The notes under the pieces were generated by a model. It had not been told where the DNA came from and made no database searches. It saw nothing but the letters and a program-made list of their open reading frames with translations. Below, one piece after another: positions 52,569-64,000 of a stretch of 64,000 nt of DNA (its first letter is position 1; the number at the start of each line of letters is the position of its first letter). The stretch lies in NCBI RefSeq assembly GCF_001499855.1, contig NZ_LQIK01000012.1:310001-374000 (forward strand). The letters are read 5' to 3'. Both the position numbers and the translations under genes were made by a program. The DNA comes from Mycobacterium sp. GA-0227b (GTDB lineage Bacteria; Actinomycetota; Actinomycetes; Mycobacteriales; Mycobacteriaceae).

Positions 52569-53242
52569 GCCGTCGGGGCTTTGCGCTTCTCGCGGCTGCG
52601 GTCGCGGTCGCTGTGGCGTCGGGCTGCGGCACGGAACCCCCCAACTACCAGTCGGTGTGGTCGACGTCGTCGTCACCGACGACCACCGCCCCGGCAGACG
52701 GCGACAAACCGGTGACGGTCGCGGCGTACCTCGAGCAGACCGGCGTGGTCGGCGACCCGGTCTTCCCCGAGAAGCTCACCGATCTGACCGTCACATACCC
52801 GACGCCGAAAGGGTGGGAGCCGTACTTCAACGCCAACTTCGCGCCCGGCACACGGGTGATCGCCAAGGGTGAGACGTATCCGATCGCGATGCTGGTGGTG
52901 ATGAAGCTGACCGGCGACTTCGATCCGCGCGAGGCCATCAAGCACGGGTACGTCGCCGCCGAGATGTCGCAGAACTTCCGGCGCCTCAACGCCTCGATGG
53001 ACGACTTCAAGGGTTTCCCGTCGGCGATGATCGAGGGCAGCTACGACCTCAACGGCCGACGGATGCACAGCTACAACCGCATCGTGATCGCCACCGGCGC
53101 ACCACCGGCCAAGCAGCGCTACCTGATCCAGTTCACGGTGACGGGCTATGCCGAGAAGGCCGTCGAAGAGTCGGGCGACATCGAGCAGATCATCGGCGGC
53201 TTCAACGTCGCGGTGCCGAAGGCACCCCCGCCGCCCCGGTAG
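52565..53242 (+). CDS. lpqT: Lipoprotein LpqT
   Basis: A 225-residue lipoprotein. GTG 52565 opens a short signal (SRRGFALLAAAVAVAVASGC) with lipobox VASGC; the cysteine would be acylated. The mature part (VSLAAYLEQTGVV-like segment, then LTVTYPTPKGWEPYF and a beta-rich core) is the LpqT/LpqN family fold, 226 residues in M. tuberculosis. LpqN relatives bind periplasmic and envelope proteins. The frame is open from 52256 inside arsC, but the lipobox and GTGA overlap set this start. Confidence 0.88.
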   Translation: MSRRGFALLAAAVAVAVASGCGTEPPNYQSVWSTSSSPTTTAPADGDKPVTVAAYLEQTGVVGDPVFPEKLTDLTVTYPTPKGWEPYFNANFAPGTRVIAKGETYPIAMLVVMKLTGDFDPREAIKHGYVAAEMSQNFRRLNASMDDFKGFPSAMIEGSYDLNGRRMHSYNRIVIATGAPPAKQRYLIQFTVTGYAEKAVEESGDIEQIIGGFNVAVPKAPPPPR

Positions 53243-53271
53243 TTCTTGCCGCGGCTCACTAGGCTGTCGCC

Positions 53272-54144
53272 ATGAGCGAATGGACCGCCGCCGACCTGCC
53301 CTCTTTCGCCGGACGCACCGTCATCGTCACGGGCGCCAACAGCGGTCTCGGGCTGGTCACGGCTCGTGAACTCGCCGGCGCCGGCGCGACGGTCATCCTC
53401 GCCGTGCGCAACACCGCCAAGGGCGACGAGGCCGCCGCGGCGATCACCGGTGACGTCGAGGTCCGCAAGCTCGACCTGCAGGATCTGGGGTCGGTGCGGG
53501 CCTTCGCCGACGGTATTGACGCCGTCGATGTGCTGGTCAACAACGCGGGCATCATGGCCGTCCCGTACGCGTTGACGGTCGACGGGTTCGAGAGCCAGAT
53601 CGGCACCAACCACCTCGGGCATTTCGCGCTGACCAACCTGCTGCTGCCCAAGATCACCGATCGGGTGGTGACGGTGTCGTCGATGATGCACCTGATCGGC
53701 CGCATCAACCTCAAGGACCTCAACTGGAAGGCACGGCCCTATCTGGCGTGGCCGGCCTACGGTCAGTCGAAGCTGGCGAACCTGTTGTTCACCAAGGACC
53801 TGCAACGACGGCTGACCGCGGCGGGCTCGCCGGTCAAGGCGATTGCCGCGCACCCCGGCTACTCCGCAACCAACCTGCAGGGCCAGACCGGCAACAAGTT
53901 CGGCACCCGGTTCTGGCTTGCCGGCAACCGACTGTTCGCCACGAGCGCCGAGTTCGGCGCCCGCCAGACCCTGTACGCGGTGGCCGAGGATCTGCCGGGG
54001 GACACTTTCGTCGGCCCGCGGTTCGGCAGCCGGGGACCCACCGGCCCGACCCCGTTGCGCAGCCCGCTGGCGCGTGACGCACGGACCGCGACGGCGCTGT
54101 GGGAGCTCTCCGAGCAGCTCACCGGCACCAAGTTCGCGCTCTGA
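53272..54144 (+). CDS. Short-chain dehydrogenase (protochlorophyllide reductase-like)
   Basis: A 290-residue [12 protein letters not shown] for NAD(P) binding, NNAGIM, SSMMH with the catalytic Ser, and [11 protein letters not shown] with Tyr and Lys. This long-form group is abundant in mycobacteria; the substrate is unknown. TAGGCT lies 6 bases before the ATG, so the gene seems to have its own promoter and a leaderless message rather than belonging to the lpqT operon. Confidence 0.9.
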   Translation: MSEWTAADLPSFAGRTVIVTGANSGLGLVTARELAGAGATVILAVRNTAKGDEAAAAITGDVEVRKLDLQDLGSVRAFADGIDAVDVLVNNAGIMAVPYALTVDGFESQIGTNHLGHFALTNLLLPKITDRVVTVSSMMHLIGRINLKDLNWKARPYLAWPAYGQSKLANLLFTKDLQRRLTAAGSPVKAIAAHPGYSATNLQGQTGNKFGTRFWLAGNRLFATSAEFGARQTLYAVAEDLPGDTFVGPRFGSRGPTGPTPLRSPLARDARTATALWELSEQLTGTKFAL

Positions 54145-54281
54145 TTTGGGCCCGAGCAGCAGTTGCGGCTACCCTTGCCGGTGATCACGGCGAGGGTGGC
54201 CTGCCACCGTTATCGACGCGAACCTCTTTTCGAGTGGTTGAGCCCTGGCCGTGCCGAGTACACGACAGGAGCACCCACCGC

Positions 54282-54962
54282 ATGGCCAAGAACGCCCCCA
54301 ACAACCTGACCGCTTCGGTCCGTACTGAGACCGGTAAAGGCGCCTCGCGGCGTGCCCGCCGCAATGGCAAGGTGCCCGCGGTCCTCTACGGTCACGGCAG
54401 CGACCCGCAGCACCTGGAGCTCGACGGCCACGACTTTGCCGCCGTACTTCGCCACGCGGGCACCAACGCGGTTCTGACGCTCGACATCAACGGCAAGGAG
54501 CAGCTCGCGCTGACCAAGGCGCTCGACATCCACCCGATCCGCCGCACCATCACGCACGCCGACCTGCTCGTCGTGCGTCGCGGCGAGAAGGTGACCGTCG
54601 AGGTCAACGTCGTCGTCGAGGGCGACGCCGCGCCCGGCACGCTGGTCACGCAGGATGCCAACACGATCGAGGTGGAGGCCGACGTCCAGTCGATTCCGGA
54701 AAACCTGACCGTGTCCATCGAGGGTGCCGACGTCGGTACGCAGTTCACCGCCGGCGCAATCGAGCTCCCGTCGGGCGTCACGCTGGTGTCAGACCCCGAG
54801 ATGCTGGTGGTCAACGTCGTCGCTGCGCCGACGGAAGAGGAGCTGGAGGCCGAGGGCGGCGGTGCGACGCTGGAGGAGCAGGGCGCCGAGGTCGCCGAGG
54901 CGGAGGCCGCGGAGGGCGAAGGCGACACCGAAGAAGCCGCACCCTCGGAAGACTCCGAGTAG
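54282..54962 (+). CDS. rplY: 50S ribosomal protein L25/CTC form
   Basis: A 226-residue L25 of the long CTC/TL5 type: the 5S rRNA-binding N-domain ([21 protein letters not shown]) and the C-terminal beta domain ([20 protein letters not shown]), ending in a Glu/Ala-rich acidic tail. GACAGGAG lies upstream of ATG 54282; the frame extends further up but the N-terminus here is the usual MAKN. pth follows 6 bases after the stop, the order rplY-pth being conserved. Confidence 0.95.
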   Translation: MAKNAPNNLTASVRTETGKGASRRARRNGKVPAVLYGHGSDPQHLELDGHDFAAVLRHAGTNAVLTLDINGKEQLALTKALDIHPIRRTITHADLLVVRRGEKVTVEVNVVVEGDAAPGTLVTQDANTIEVEADVQSIPENLTVSIEGADVGTQFTAGAIELPSGVTLVSDPEMLVVNVVAAPTEEELEAEGGGATLEEQGAEVAEAEAAEGEGDTEEAAPSEDSE

Positions 54963-54968
54963 TCCGGC

Positions 54969-55571
54969 GTGGCCGAACCCTCCCCTGGCCAAGGGCGGGG
55001 GCCCCAGATCGTGGTCGGCCTGGGCAACCCGGGGCCTCAGTACGCCACCACCCGGCACAACCTCGGGTTCCTCGTCGCCGACATCCTCGCCAACCGCATC
55101 GGCTCGGGATTCAAGGTGCACAAGAAGTCCGGCGCCGAAGTGGCCACGGGCCGCATCGGCGGACGGCCGGTCGTGCTGGCCAAACCGCGTACCTACATGA
55201 ACGAGTCCGGTCGCCAGGTGGGGCCCTTGGCCAAGTTCTATTCGGTGTCGTCTGCCGACATCGTGGTGATCCACGACGAACTCGACATCGACTTCGGCCG
55301 GATCCGGCTGAAGCTCGGTGGCGGTGTGGCCGGGCACAACGGTCTGCGATCGGTGAGTTCAGCGTTGGGCAGCAACGACTTTCAGCGAGTCCGCATCGGC
55401 ATCGGACGGCCGCCCGGCCGGATGGACGGTGCGAAGTACGTGCTGTCGACCTTCAGCTCGGCCGAGTGGAAGGATGTCCCGACGATCTGCGAGCAGGCCG
55501 CCGACGCCACCGAACTCCTTGTGGCGCAAGGCCTGGAGCCGGCGCAGAACATCGTCCACGCCTGGGAATAG
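54969..55571 (+). CDS. pth: Peptidyl-tRNA hydrolase
   Basis: A 200-residue Pth: [19 protein letters not shown] with the conserved Asn and catalytic His, [37 protein letters not shown] and the FxRxRIGIGRP block. It frees tRNA from stalled peptidyl-tRNA and is essential. GTG 54969 starts just after rplY. It is followed by a convergent ABC transporter pair. Confidence 0.96.
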   Translation: MAEPSPGQGRGPQIVVGLGNPGPQYATTRHNLGFLVADILANRIGSGFKVHKKSGAEVATGRIGGRPVVLAKPRTYMNESGRQVGPLAKFYSVSSADIVVIHDELDIDFGRIRLKLGGGVAGHNGLRSVSSALGSNDFQRVRIGIGRPPGRMDGAKYVLSTFSSAEWKDVPTICEQAADATELLVAQGLEPAQNIVHAWE

Positions 55572-55586
55572 CCCGCCGCTCGCGCC

Positions 55587-56435
55587 CTAGTCTCCCGTAC
55601 GGCGGGCGTAGGCGCGAAGCGCGAACGGCGCGAAGATCGCCGTCAACACCAACGACCAGACGATGGTGGCCAGCACCGGGTGATGCAACGGGAGCTGTGC
55701 GCTTTCCGGCGCGGGGCCGCCGTTGCCCCACAGTTCGCGCATCGCCTGCGCCAGCGACGACACCGGGTTCCACTCGGCGATCACTCGCAGCCAGTGCGGC
55801 ATCGGCTCGGTGGGCACAAAGGTGTTGGCCAGGAACGTGATCGGAAACAACACGGTGAACATCACCCCGTTGACCGCCTCGACGGTGCGCAGCAGCGACC
55901 CGATCAGGATGCCGAACCAGATCATTCCGAAACCGAACACCAGCACGAGCGCGAACGCCAGCACCGCTTCGGCGACGCTGCCGCGGATGCGCCACCCGAT
56001 GGCCAAGCCCGTGAGCGCCATCACCACCACCCCGAGCGACGAGTGGATCAGGCTCGCGATGCTGCGGCCGATCAGAACCGACGAGCGCGAGATGGGCAAC
56101 GACCGGAACCGGTCGATGATGCCTTTCTCGACGTCGGCCGTGATGCCGGATGCCACGACGAACGCCGAGAAAACGATCGTCTGTGCCTGGATGCCGGGGA
56201 GCAGGAACTCGCGATAGTTCGTGCCACCGGGGTTGACGATCGAAGCGCCGAACACGAACGCGAACAGCAGCACGAACATGATCGGCTGCGCGGTCACGTC
56301 GCTCAACATCTCGGGCATGCGCTTGGTGTGGATCATGTTGCGTTTGACCATGATCCACGACTGCTGAGCGATGTTGGTGCGCCCGGTGTGCGCTGGTTCG
56401 ACGCGCTCGGGCGCGGACGCGGTCAGGGTGGTCAT
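55587..56435 (-). CDS. ABC-2 type transporter permease (DrrB-like)
   Basis: A 282-residue permease with about six hydrophobic helices (AQPIMFVLLFAFVFGASIV, IVFSAFVVASGITADV, and so on) and the ABC-2 motif FRSLPISRSSVLIGR. It resembles DrrB of daunorubicin exporters. ATG 56435 overlaps the stop of the ATPase gene by 4 bases; the longer frame lies inside the ATPase gene. Together they form an exporter for drugs or lipids. Confidence 0.88.
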   Translation of the reverse strand: MTTLTASAPERVEPAHTGRTNIAQQSWIMVKRNMIHTKRMPEMLSDVTAQPIMFVLLFAFVFGASIVNPGGTNYREFLLPGIQAQTIVFSAFVVASGITADVEKGIIDRFRSLPISRSSVLIGRSIASLIHSSLGVVVMALTGLAIGWRIRGSVAEAVLAFALVLVFGFGMIWFGILIGSLLRTVEAVNGVMFTVLFPITFLANTFVPTEPMPHWLRVIAEWNPVSSLAQAMRELWGNGGPAPESAQLPLHHPVLATIVWSLVLTAIFAPFALRAYARRTGD

Positions 56436-57388
56436 GCCTCGACCTCCTCCTCGGTGCGGTGACCGGTCAGCGTGAGGAACACGTCGTCGAGGCTGGGCCG
56501 GGACAGCCCCATGTCGTCGACGTCGATGTTGCTCTCGCGCAGCCAGCCGGCGACGCGGATCATGTCGTCGAGACCGTCGGCGGCGGCGGTGAGTTCGCGC
56601 GCGCCGACGTCGACGTACACCTCGGCGCCGGTCTTGGCGAGCAGCGCCTGCGCGGCGGGAAGATCCTCTGCCTTCGCCACGGTCACGACCAGGCTGGCAG
56701 TGCCCGCCTGCTGCTTGAGTTGCAGCGGCGACCCCTGCGCGATGATGCGCCCCTTGTCGATCACCACGATGTTGTCGGCAAGCTGATCGGCCTCCTCGAG
56801 GTACTGCGTGGTCAGCAACAACGTCGTGCCATGCTTGACCAGGTTTCTCAGTGCGTCCCACAACTCGCTGCGGCTCCGCGGATCCAGGCCGGTGGTGGGT
56901 TCGTCGAGGAACAGCACCGGAGGCGACGCGATCAGGCTCACCGCGAGGTCGAGTCGGCGGCGCATCCCGCCCGAATACGACCTCACCACGCGGTCGGCCG
57001 CGTCGGTGAGCGAAAACTGTTCCAGCAGTTGGTCTCCCAGCCGCCGAAGAGCCTTCTTGCGAATGCCGTAGAGTGCGCCGATCATCCGGATGTTCTCCCG
57101 GCCCGTCAGCAGTTCGTCCACCGTGGCGACCTGTCCGGCCAAGCCCATGTTGCGGCGCACCTGATCGGGTTCGCGCACGACGTCGTACCCGGCGACGCGC
57201 GCGGTGCCGCTGGTCGGTTCGGTGAGCGTGGTCATCATCCGCACCGTGGTCGTCTTACCGGCGCCATTGGGACCCAGCAGACCCAGCACCGTGGCAGGCG
57301 GGACGGTGAAGCTGACGCCGTCGACCGCGGTGTTCTCACCGAAGCGCTTCACCAGGTCGATGGCTTCGACGGCGGGTGGGGAGGGCAT
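56432..57388 (-). CDS. ABC transporter ATPase (DrrA-like)
   Basis: A 318-residue ATPase: Walker A GPNGAGKTTT, Q-loop region, signature YSGGMRRRLDLA, Walker B LFLDEPTTGLDP and H-loop switch TTQYLEEAD. The C-terminal extension (VTVAKAEDLPAAQALL... DDVFLTLTGH) is characteristic of DrrA-type drug-resistance ATPases. ATG 57388 is preferred over the upstream frame start. It precedes and overlaps the permease gene. Cargo unknown. Confidence 0.92.
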   Translation of the reverse strand: MPSPPAVEAIDLVKRFGENTAVDGVSFTVPPATVLGLLGPNGAGKTTTVRMMTTLTEPTSGTARVAGYDVVREPDQVRRNMGLAGQVATVDELLTGRENIRMIGALYGIRKKALRRLGDQLLEQFSLTDAADRVVRSYSGGMRRRLDLAVSLIASPPVLFLDEPTTGLDPRSRSELWDALRNLVKHGTTLLLTTQYLEEADQLADNIVVIDKGRIIAQGSPLQLKQQAGTASLVVTVAKAEDLPAAQALLAKTGAEVYVDVGARELTAAADGLDDMIRVAGWLRESNIDVDDMGLSRPSLDDVFLTLTGHRTEEEVEA

Positions 57389-57429
57389 GACAGGAACCGT
57401 ATCGGCACTCGCCGACAAGTTGTTACCGC

Positions 57430-57491
57430 GCGAGCGACCGCAAAATGCCAACTTTCCGCGGCGTGTCGCGTACAGACGCGGCCGCTCGCGA
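57430..57491. repeat. Dispersed stem-loop repeat, copy B
   Basis: 62 bases with outer arms CGCGAGCGACCGC and GCGGCCGCTCGCG (12 of 13 pair), and inner blocks AAATG, GCGGCGTGTCG and CGTACA shared with copy A at 49546-49607. It lies between the ABC ATPase start and the end of the ligase gene. Confidence 0.7.
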
Positions 57492-57501
57492 CACGAGGCG
57501 G

Positions 57502-59136
57502 TTAGGTGACGAGCGAGACCGAGGTGCTGCGGCGCAGCTTGCCCGAGGGCGTCTTCGGGATGGTTCCCGGTCCGAGCACGACGACGTTGCGCGGGCGGAC
57601 GTCGACCTCGGCCACCACCTCATGGGCGACATCGTGTTCGATGCGACGAACCTCGGCGGGGTCCTGCCACGAGTTGGACTCGACCGCGACGGCGAAGGTC
57701 TCCCGCGAGTGACCGGCGTCGAGTCGCACGGCGACCGCGCAACCCGGACGGACACCGTCGACGCGGCAGGCGGCGCGCTCGATGTCGGTCGGATAGATGT
57801 TGCGGCCGGCCATGATGATGACGTCCTTGACTCGGCCGCAGACGACGATGTTGCCCTCGTCGGTGATGTAGCCGAGGTCGCCGGTGTCGTACCAGCCGTG
57901 CTCGTCCTGAGCGGGAATGAAGCCGCCCATCGTGATGTATCCGGGCGTCAGCGACTCGCCGCGAAGCTCGATCACACCGACGCCGCGCGGCGGCATCACG
58001 TTGCCGTGCTCGTCGATGACCCGGGCCTCCAGGTCGCGCAGCAGCGGCCCCAGCGAGGCCAGTCGCCGGGTGTTGCCCTTGGTGGCGGGCACGGCGCGGC
58101 GCAGCGCGGCCAGCAGGTCGGCGTCGACCTCGTCGACCACCAGACCCGCTCCGCACGGCGAGAACGACACCGCCAGGGTGGTCTCGGCCATGCCGTAGGC
58201 GGGCAGGATCGCGTCGGGCCGCAGGCCGAACGGCTTGCCGGCGTCCAGCAGGTCCTCGACGTCCGCGGGCTCGACGGGTTCAGCTCCCGACAGCGCGAAG
58301 CGCAGCGTCGACAGGTCGAACTCGCCCGGCTTGGCCTGACGCCGCAACCGCTTGGCGAACAGCGCGTACGCGAAGTTGGGGGCGGCCGTCATGGTGCCCT
58401 TGTACTTGTCGATGAGCTTTGCCCACAGCAGCGTGTCGCGCAGGAAGTCCATCGGCGTGACCTTGACCAGTTCCGCGCCGAAGTACATCGGGATGGTGAG
58501 GAAGCCGACCATGCCCATGTCGTGGAAGCAGGGCAGCCAGCTGACCATGACGTCCTTCTCGACGTCGTACTCGGCGCCGATGAACATGGCCTCGGCGTTG
58601 GAGTAGATGTTGCGGTGCGTGATCTGCACGGCCTTCGGGGAACCGGTGGATCCCGACGTCAGCTGCATCAGGGCCAGGTCGTCCTCGCCGACCTCGACGG
58701 GGTCGATCGGCTCGGATGCCAGCAGATCGCCGACCGTGAGGACCTTGATGCCCTTCTCCTCGAGCACCGGGATCGCCACCAGGAACGGCTCGGACACGAT
58801 CACGGCCTTGGCCTCGATCATGCCGATCACGGTCATGGTGTCCTCGGCCCACACGGCCAGGTCGGTGCGCGGCGTCGGCTGGTGCAGCATCGTCAGGCTG
58901 GCGCCGCGCATCCACAGGCCCTGGGCGGTCGGCGCGATCTCGACGGGGAAGCCGGCCAGCACGCCGACGGCGTCGCCTTGGCCGATGCCCGCGGCGGCCA
59001 GGCCGCCCGCGATGCAGCGCGCTCGCTCGTGCACCTCGCCCCAGGTGTGGCGGATGGGCTCGTGGGGTTCACCGGTGACCATGCCCGTCGTTACGGTGCG
59101 GGCATTGCGGTACATCTTCTCGGTGAATCGGCTCAC
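57502..59136 (-). CDS. Fatty acyl-AMP ligase/acyl-CoA ligase (Pks16-like)
   Basis: A 544-residue adenylating enzyme. The P-loop [18 protein letters not shown], the [13 protein letters not shown] motif, [26 protein letters not shown] hinge and the C-terminal KTPSGKLRR lysine are clear. The FDMGMVG-type block ([19 protein letters not shown]) is typical of fatty acyl-AMP ligases. Its place between pth and ispE corresponds to Rv1013 (pks16), which despite its name is a ligase. GTG 59136 follows GAGGAGG. Substrate probably a medium/long fatty acid. Confidence 0.87.
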   Translation of the reverse strand: MSRFTEKMYRNARTVTTGMVTGEPHEPIRHTWGEVHERARCIAGGLAAAGIGQGDAVGVLAGFPVEIAPTAQGLWMRGASLTMLHQPTPRTDLAVWAEDTMTVIGMIEAKAVIVSEPFLVAIPVLEEKGIKVLTVGDLLASEPIDPVEVGEDDLALMQLTSGSTGSPKAVQITHRNIYSNAEAMFIGAEYDVEKDVMVSWLPCFHDMGMVGFLTIPMYFGAELVKVTPMDFLRDTLLWAKLIDKYKGTMTAAPNFAYALFAKRLRRQAKPGEFDLSTLRFALSGAEPVEPADVEDLLDAGKPFGLRPDAILPAYGMAETTLAVSFSPCGAGLVVDEVDADLLAALRRAVPATKGNTRRLASLGPLLRDLEARVIDEHGNVMPPRGVGVIELRGESLTPGYITMGGFIPAQDEHGWYDTGDLGYITDEGNIVVCGRVKDVIIMAGRNIYPTDIERAACRVDGVRPGCAVAVRLDAGHSRETFAVAVESNSWQDPAEVRRIEHDVAHEVVAEVDVRPRNVVVLGPGTIPKTPSGKLRRSTSVSLVT

Positions 59137-59498
59137 GACGACCTCCTCGGCTCCAGAGCGAATCCCCTGGCGTAATGCTCCGCCTGATCAGGCACGCGAG
59201 CGCTGAGGCGCGCACACAAATCGGGAGCGGTTGAGTCTCGAATCGGTGATGCACCGGAACCTACGCCGCGTCTGACGAGACTCCCACCGAGGTTTCCGGT
59301 GGGGAAGAAAGTCGCGTCCGCTGCATGACCGCTAGTTTTCACCGCCGCTCATCTTAAGCAACTCTTAAGTAGCCGCCAAACTCTCGCGAGAATTGAGGTC
59401 TGGCTCACACCGGCTCGTTATCAAACCGATGTCGAGCGCTCAACTGGGTACAGAATTTCGCGGGTTTTGCGTACCAGGTTGCGCGCTCGCGGCAGACG
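59137..59498. other. Intergenic gap upstream of the ligase
   Basis: 362 bases, no gene seen. It contains a hairpin CCCACCG/CGGTGGG (59283-59303), a doubled TCTTAAG (59352-59378 region) and the 10-base palindrome TCTCGCGAGA (59382-59391). The hairpin may belong to the leader of the ligase gene on the minus strand, or end the ispE message, which runs into the gap. Confidence 0.4.
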
Positions 59499-60473
59499 TC
59501 ACACCGATGTCGACGGTGCGGGTACCACCCGCGCGCCCTGCACGGGACCGCTGGCCACCCGCACCGTGCGACACACCCCCGCGCCGGCGAGTTGTGCGCC
59601 GACGTCGACCGCCGCACTCGCCGACGCGCACAGGAACGCGCACGTCGGCCCCGAGCCCGAGACGATGCCCGCCAGCGCCCCCGCCTCGGTGCCGGCGCGC
59701 AGCGTGCGGCGCAGCCCCGGGTCGAGGCGCAGCGCCGCGGGCTGCAGGTCGTTTCCGAGCAGCGGCGCCAGCTCAGCCGCATCGCCGGACGCCAATGCGG
59801 CCAACACCGGCTCCGGGTCGTCGAGTCGAGGCGGCGCCTTGCGGTCGGACTCCTCGGTCTCGCGCAACCGGTCGATCTCGGCGAACACGGCAGGCGTGGA
59901 CAGCCCGCCGTCGGCGAACGCCAACACCCAGTGGAATGTGGTGCGGGCGAGCACGGTTGCCAGCTCCTCCCCGCGACCGGTGCCCAACGCCGTCCCGCCG
60001 TGCAATGCGAACGGCACGTCGCTGCCGAGTTGAGCGGCCAGCGCATGCAGATCGCGCCGCGGCACGCCCAGCTCCCACAGCGTGTTCATCGCCACCAGCA
60101 CCGCCGCGGCGTCTGCGCTGCCGCCCGCCATCCCGCCGGCCACCGGGATGGACTTCTCGATCACAATCGCCACATCCGGCGCCCGGCCCACGTGCTCGGC
60201 CATCAACTCCGCCGCCCGCCACGCGAGGTTGCGCTCGTCGGTGGGCAGCGACTCGGCCCCTTCACCGGACATCTCCACGGTCAGCATGTCGGCGTTGCGG
60301 ACGGTGACCTCGTCGAGCAGCGAAACGGCATGGAACACGGTGGTGAGCTCGTGATAACCGTCGTCGCGGCGGTCCCCCACCTCCAGGTAGAGGTTCACCT
60401 TGCCGGGCACCCGAACGGTGACCGACCCGGTGGGAACCCACTCCGAGGCGGTGTTTCCGTTCCAGCCTGGCAC
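59499..60473 (-). CDS. ispE: 4-diphosphocytidyl-2-C-methyl-D-erythritol kinase
   Basis: A 324-residue GHMP kinase: [24 protein letters not shown] at the start with the active-site Lys/His, the ATP loop [15 protein letters not shown], and the third motif [13 protein letters not shown]. It phosphorylates CDP-ME in the non-mevalonate isoprenoid pathway and is essential. In M. tuberculosis it directly follows ksgA; here a kinase gene on the opposite strand comes between, so ispE must have its own promoter in the 71-base gap at 60474-60544. Confidence 0.94.
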   Translation of the reverse strand: MPGWNGNTASEWVPTGSVTVRVPGKVNLYLEVGDRRDDGYHELTTVFHAVSLLDEVTVRNADMLTVEMSGEGAESLPTDERNLAWRAAELMAEHVGRAPDVAIVIEKSIPVAGGMAGGSADAAAVLVAMNTLWELGVPRRDLHALAAQLGSDVPFALHGGTALGTGRGEELATVLARTTFHWVLAFADGGLSTPAVFAEIDRLRETEESDRKAPPRLDDPEPVLAALASGDAAELAPLLGNDLQPAALRLDPGLRRTLRAGTEAGALAGIVSGSGPTCAFLCASASAAVDVGAQLAGAGVCRTVRVASGPVQGARVVPAPSTSV

Positions 60474-60544
60474 GGCACGACACTATCTGGTGACCAGCAG
60501 TCGTCTCACCGGGTCAGGGCCGTCACCGGCACTAATCTGGGAAT

Positions 60545-61330
60545 GTGCTGTCCGCCGGCGACCGGTTCGAAGGCTACGTGGTCGACGAGGTCCTCGGCCG
60601 CGGCGGATCCGCCACCGTCTACCGGGTGCACGGCGCCGAGGACGCGGCGCGAGTGGTCGCGCTGAAGGTCCTCGACGAAGACCATCGCCACCTCGCCGAG
60701 CTGGCACGGCTGCGAAGGGAATTCGATTTCGCCCACCGGTTGGACCATCCCCACATCGTCACGGTGTACGAGCGCGGTCCCGGTTGGCTGACGATGGAGT
60801 TGGTTGCGGGCGGCGGGGTGCAAGGCCTGCGGAAGCTCTCCGATCGCATCACCGCGCTGAGCCAGATCGCCGACGCGCTGGACTACATCCACAACCGCGC
60901 GATCGTGCACTGCGACGTCAAACCCGCCAACATCCTCGTCGACGGCGCCCGCGCCGTTCTCATCGACTTCGGGGTCGCGGTCACGATCACCGACGACACC
61001 TGCCGGCGCCCGACTCAGGTGGAGGCGTCGTTGGCGTACTCGGCGCCCGAGCTCATCGCGGGCCGGGCACCGAGTGAGGCGACCGACGAATATGCGCTGG
61101 CCTGTACCGCGGTCGAGTTGGTCACCGGGTCGCCGCCGTTCCGGGAGGACTCCCGGGTCGGTCTGGTCGACGCACACCTGCACCGCCAGCCGCCGCGGTT
61201 CTCCCGCGAGATCGACTGGCTGCCGCGGGCTTTCGACTCGATAATGGCCAAGGCATTGTCGAAGGCGCCCGCGGACCGCTACCGGTCCTGCCGCGAGCTC
61301 GTCGCGTTGATCGCCCGCGCGTTGCAGTAG
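60545..61330 (+). CDS. Soluble Ser/Thr protein kinase with HCD catalytic loop
   Basis: A 261-residue kinase domain and nothing more. Gly-loop GRGGSATVY (18-26), Lys41, Glu59 candidate for the salt bridge, catalytic loop HCDVKPAN (122-129) with Asp124, and DFG at 141-143, then an activation segment with Thr/Ser and SAPE. The Arg of HRD is Cys123, so it is not an RD kinase and may not need loop phosphorylation. There is no membrane helix or sensor, unlike PknA/B/D. TAATCT lies 6 bases before GTG 60545, suggesting a leaderless message. It is divergent from ispE and convergent with ksgA. Confidence 0.88.
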   Translation: MLSAGDRFEGYVVDEVLGRGGSATVYRVHGAEDAARVVALKVLDEDHRHLAELARLRREFDFAHRLDHPHIVTVYERGPGWLTMELVAGGGVQGLRKLSDRITALSQIADALDYIHNRAIVHCDVKPANILVDGARAVLIDFGVAVTITDDTCRRPTQVEASLAYSAPELIAGRAPSEATDEYALACTAVELVTGSPPFREDSRVGLVDAHLHRQPPRFSREIDWLPRAFDSIMAKALSKAPADRYRSCRELVALIARALQ

Positions 61331-61361
61331 TTGCCGGTGATCCGAGGCTTCCGAGCGCGTC

Positions 61362-63500
<2,139 letters not shown>

Positions 63501-64000
63501 TCAGCAACTCGCAAGGCCGTAGGTGCGCGCGGCGGTCGCGGTAGTTTCCCGCGCAACTACCTCTGCCGGCTTGTCGATGATCCGGGCGAGCGCCCGGACG
63601 GTGTAGGGCAGGCAATACGGCTCGTTGGGTGCGCCGCGGTACGGGTGCGGGGTGAGGAACGGCGCGTCGGTCTCGACGATCAACTGCCCCGGAGGAATCA
63701 GCGCCGCGGCTTCCTGCAGGGCCTTGGCGTTCTTGAAGCTGACGGTGCCCGACAGGCTCAGCACCCAGCCCTGGTCCACACACGTGCGCGCCATCTCCGG
63801 GCCCGAGGAGAAGCAGTGGAAGATGACCGTGTCCGGGGCCCCTTCGGCGCTCAGCACGTCGAGGATCCCCGCGTCGGCCTCGCGGTTGTGGATCATCAGC
63901 GGTTTACCGGTGCGCTTGGCGAGGTCGATGTGCCAGGCGAACGCGTCGCGCTGGGTCGCCGGGTCGGCGCACCCGTCGAGCTTGCCCGGCCAGTACAGGT
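63501..64000 (-). CDS. tatD: TatD family metal-dependent DNase, partial
   Basis: The C-terminal part of a TatD protein, open to the right edge of the window; the N-terminus lies outside. Seen are AFAWHIDLAKRTGKPLMIHNREAD with metal-binding His, FHCFSSGPEMA, and ETDAPFLTPHPYRGAPNEP with the conserved Asp and final histidine, near the end. The family hydrolyses DNA or acts on mis-exported proteins. An internal ATG at 63896 is not a start. Order tatD-rpfB-ksgA is conserved. Confidence 0.92.
   Translation of the reverse strand, partial: LYWPGKLDGCADPATQRDAFAWHIDLAKRTGKPLMIHNREADAGILDVLSAEGAPDTVIFHCFSSGPEMARTCVDQGWVLSLSGTVSFKNAKALQEAAALIPPGQLIVETDAPFLTPHPYRGAPNEPYCLPYTVRALARIIDKPAEVVARETTATAARTYGLASC

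Overview
The window is a high-GC chromosome segment from a mycobacterium, most likely a fast-growing Mycolicibacterium-type species. The evidence is the gene set and gene order: tatD-rpfB-ksgA, ispE, a pks16-like ligase, pth, rplY, lpqT, prsA, glmU, tRNA-Gln, a TetR gene, mfd, mazG, lpqU, eno, ftsB, DUF501 and ppx follow, in mirror orientation, the order I know from M. tuberculosis Rv1008-Rv1026. A DosR/DosS locus, a REP13E12-type DUF222-HNH gene with a perfect mycobacterial SOS box, and an MmpL transporter agree with this. The species cannot be fixed from sequence reading alone.

Layout. (1) 0.1-9.7 kb: accessory metabolism and efflux. An F420-type LLM oxidoreductase with its TetR regulator is divergent from a cytochrome P450; a thioesterase and an alpha/beta hydrolase follow; then a PF10118-type hydrolase divergent from a second TetR gene, and a large MmpL transporter preceded by a perfect 37-bp palindrome. 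(2) 9.7-14.8 kb: a lower-GC island holding a tightly overlapping three-gene operon (SIR2-domain protein, small middle protein, SMC/Rad50-like ATPase with a zinc hook). This looks like an anti-phage system of the Lamassu/DdmABC (ABC-3C) architecture with a SIR2 effector. Its right edge carries a 5' fragment of a tRNA-Leu(UAA). (3) 14.8-22.8 kb: a phytoene-desaturase-like oxidoreductase, an SDR, the 13E12 gene, an epoxide hydrolase-like protein, a PrpE-type acyl-CoA synthetase, a 38-residue metallothionein-like peptide and two DUF4383 membrane proteins. (4) 22.9-30.9 kb: narK-narG-narH-narJ-narI, a respiratory nitrate reductase with its transporter. (5) 30.9-38.5 kb: hypoxia/dormancy block: a SufR-like Fe-S regulator, a DoxX protein, a wax ester synthase/DGAT, an FMN-binding protein, a frameshifted Acg-type nitroreductase, dosR, dosS and an intact Acg-type nitroreductase, with two DosR boxes. 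(6) 38.5-64 kb: the conserved housekeeping block, with additions relative to M. tuberculosis (arsC, an SDR, a drug-type ABC exporter, a secreted pentad-repeat protein, and a Ser/Thr kinase lying between ksgA and ispE).

Functionally, blocks 4 and 5 fit together: nitrate respiration, oxygen/redox sensing through DosS-DosR, storage-lipid synthesis and reductive proteins are what a mycobacterium uses when oxygen runs out. Block 2 is the most novel part: an NAD-linked effector is likely to be controlled by an SMC-type DNA sensor. Block 6 joins cell-wall precursor synthesis, resuscitation and lytic enzymes, translation quality control and transcription-coupled repair.
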